24,251 nucleotides of DNA, taken from IMG/VR virus record IMGVR_UViG_3300025853_000634, positions 1 through 24,251 of that record. The stretch is one strand, 5' to 3'. Of the stretch, positions 22,830-24,251 are shown one piece after another. This stretch comes from a virus. The notes under the pieces are model-generated. The model ran no database searches, had not been told where the DNA came from, and saw nothing but the letters and a program-made list of their open reading frames with translations. Each line of letters begins with the position of its first letter. The stretch's first letter is position 1. A program made the position numbers and the translations under genes.

Positions 22830-24251
22830 TTAGATCTTCAATCATACGACCAGTTTCCTGGTTGTAAACAATAGTGGATGCTTTACCTGTCTGTCCGTTG
22901 AAGCGATTCTTCAACACACGCACAGCAGCGTGGCTGTGACCAGAGGAAAGATTGCGTTCGATAGCAACAACCATGTCGGATAGCTGGACAATACTGTGAC
23001 TGCCTCGTAGCTGTCCAAGGCTGACTTGCTGACCGTCTTCGTGCCCCTTGTCTCCTTGAGGACGTTTGAGGTGACTGATCAGAATCATGCCGACTCCTGT
23101 CTCTTCAACAAAGGAACGAAGCTTGGTCATCGTAACGTCAATTAGCTTCCTTTCGTCGTGCGACTCATTCCCAGACATGAGAATCGAGAGGTGGTCCAGG
23201 ATGATCCACTTGACCTCCTTAGCTTGCGCCATAAATCGGCAGTCACTAAGGATCGCATCAGGATCAACCGAACCAAAGCCATCACGGAGGAAGACTTGCC
23301 CCGTACCAAGCGAGGCATCAAAGGCTTCTTTGAGTTGTTCTGGTGGCAGCTCATTGTTGAGGTGGAGCGGCTTTTGTGCTTTGACAGACATCAAGCGAAG
23401 AGCCGTGCGTTGCAATGACTCTTCAAGCGCAATGTAGCCAACCTTTTGAGATTGGTCAACCAATGCTTGGGCAACTTCCCCACAAAAGGTGCTTTTGCCC
23501 ACGCCAGAACCGGCTGTCACTGTAACGAGCTCCCCCAGTCGTAGTCCAGAAGTAAGCTGATCAAGGCCACTAAAAGGCCAGTCAGCATCCCGACCATGTA
23601 AAGGGCGAGAAGCCAGATCGAAGAGGTCTCTTCCGTCGATGACGGTTTTTGGAGAGTAGGGTTTCTTCTGCCAAAATGCCTGACGTATGGCATCAGGGTC
23701 TTTGGCAACGATTGCTTCGTTGGCATCTTTGTAACCACTGAGCGTGGCGATAAAGATCTTGGAGTGGCTGAACAGCTGAGCACATTCGGCTGCTGCTTCT
23801 TTCCCCGCTGAGTCGGAATCAAAGAATAGGACAATCTCTTCATAGCGATCAATAAACTTGTATTGATGCTGAAGACTGCGCTTGCCTCCTTTGGCACCGG
23901 CATCAAGGCTCACCACTGGCCAGTTAGGCCTGGCTTGCCAGACGCTCATGGCGTCCTCTTCCCCCTCCGTAATGACAATAGTTTTGTTATTGCCTTTAGC
24001 ACCTCCAAAGAGCTGCTGACCGAACAGGGCGTGGTCTGTGTTCTTGCCAACCCAACGGATGTCTTTGTCCGCTGTCTTGGTTTTGAATGCAACCAGCTGT
24101 CCCGAGGCGTCGTAGTAAGGGAACCGTAGTGTTCTTGATTCGGGGTCATACCGAACGTTGAACTTCTTTACGGTGTCCTCAAGCAGACCCCTGGAACGAA
24201 GAGGAATGATGTCCCCGGTAAATTCCATTGCGACGTTGGTGCGTTGCGGCT
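22756..24251 (-). CDS. Primase-helicase (T7 gp4-like), open at right edge
   Basis: A DnaB-like replicative helicase joined to a TOPRIM primase. Counting from the ATG at 24228, the primase part has ITEGEEDAM (86-93) and LFFDSDSAGKEAA (134-146); the helicase part has Walker A GSGVGKST (240-247), ALEES (267-271), WIILDHLSIL (Walker B, 341-350), ILISHLKRP (382-390) and LRGSHSIVQLSD (407-418). The acidic C-terminal tail ends DPFGEY, recalling the T7 gp4 tail whose acidic residues and terminal Phe contact polymerase; here the last residue is Tyr. The frame stays open through 24229-24251 with no stop, and T7 gp4 has an extra N-terminal zinc-binding domain, so the true start is probably outside the window. 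Confidence 0.94.
   Translation of the reverse strand, partial: PQRTNVAMEFTGDIIPLRSRGLLEDTVKKFNVRYDPESRTLRFPYYDASGQLVAFKTKTADKDIRWVGKNTDHALFGQQLFGGAKGNNKTIVITEGEEDAMSVWQARPNWPVVSLDAGAKGGKRSLQHQYKFIDRYEEIVLFFDSDSAGKEAAAECAQLFSHSKIFIATLSGYKDANEAIVAKDPDAIRQAFWQKKPYSPKTVIDGRDLFDLASRPLHGRDADWPFSGLDQLTSGLRLGELVTVTAGSGVGKSTFCGEVAQALVDQSQKVGYIALEESLQRTALRLMSVKAQKPLHLNNELPPEQLKEAFDASLGTGQVFLRDGFGSVDPDAILSDCRFMAQAKEVKWIILDHLSILMSGNESHDERKLIDVTMTKLRSFVEETGVGMILISHLKRPQGDKGHEDGQQVSLGQLRGSHSIVQLSDMVVAIERNLSSGHSHAAVRVLKNRFNGQTGKASTIVYNQETGRMIEDLNAEFDGSSSSKRSFDGASDPFGEY

Noticed and set aside
1-24251. tRNA genes, integrase, attachment site, or host-derived photosynthesis genes
   Set aside because: I looked on both strands and saw no tRNA-like clover-leaf sequence, no recombinase and no psbA, hli or talC-type protein in this window.

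Overview
The window is part of the genome of a T7-like (Autographiviridae-type) podovirus, most likely a cyanophage of marine Synechococcus or Prochlorococcus. The evidence is the T7 gene order, a primase-helicase, family A polymerase and gp6-like exonuclease, and a cyanophage-style nucleotide module (DUF3310, MazG-like, ribonucleotide reductase alpha and beta). The full T7-type virion set follows. I see no integrase, repressor, tRNA, CRISPR array or insertion sequence. The host assignment is inference. All supported genes are on the minus strand, so transcription runs from high to low coordinates.

Replication (24251 to about 20064): a primase-helicase open at the right edge, a small zinc-ribbon protein, a Pol I-type DNA polymerase with proofreading domain, and a 5'-3' exonuclease. 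Nucleotide and accessory block (20097 to 16920): a two-helix membrane protein, a DUF3310 protein, a MazG-like pyrophosphohydrolase, the two ribonucleotide reductase subunits and a 63-residue unknown. Genes here overlap or abut, several at ATGA junctions.

Virion block (16917 to 357): a proline-rich small protein resembling T7 gp7.3, portal, a Lys/Pro-rich small ORF, scaffold, major capsid, tail tubular proteins A and B, a gp13-like protein, internal core proteins (gp14-, gp15- and gp16-like) and the tail fibre. A partial gene runs off the left edge. One rho-independent terminator follows the capsid gene, as Tphi does in T7, and a second lies between the gp15- and gp16-like genes. The only sizeable non-coding stretch (13830-14013, before the capsid gene) holds three inverted repeats.

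Biologically, the replication and nucleotide genes make DNA from host nucleotides, and the virion genes package and deliver it. The points that stand out are: a ribonucleotide reductase alpha with class II-like active-site spacing but a class I radical-transfer Tyr-Tyr pair; a beta subunit with Leu where the radical Tyr should be; the lytic transglycosylase domain on the gp15-like rather than the gp16-like core protein; a modular insertion and a fresh 33-bp duplication in the tail fibre; and the structured capsid leader. I did not find a completely unknown multi-gene system here.
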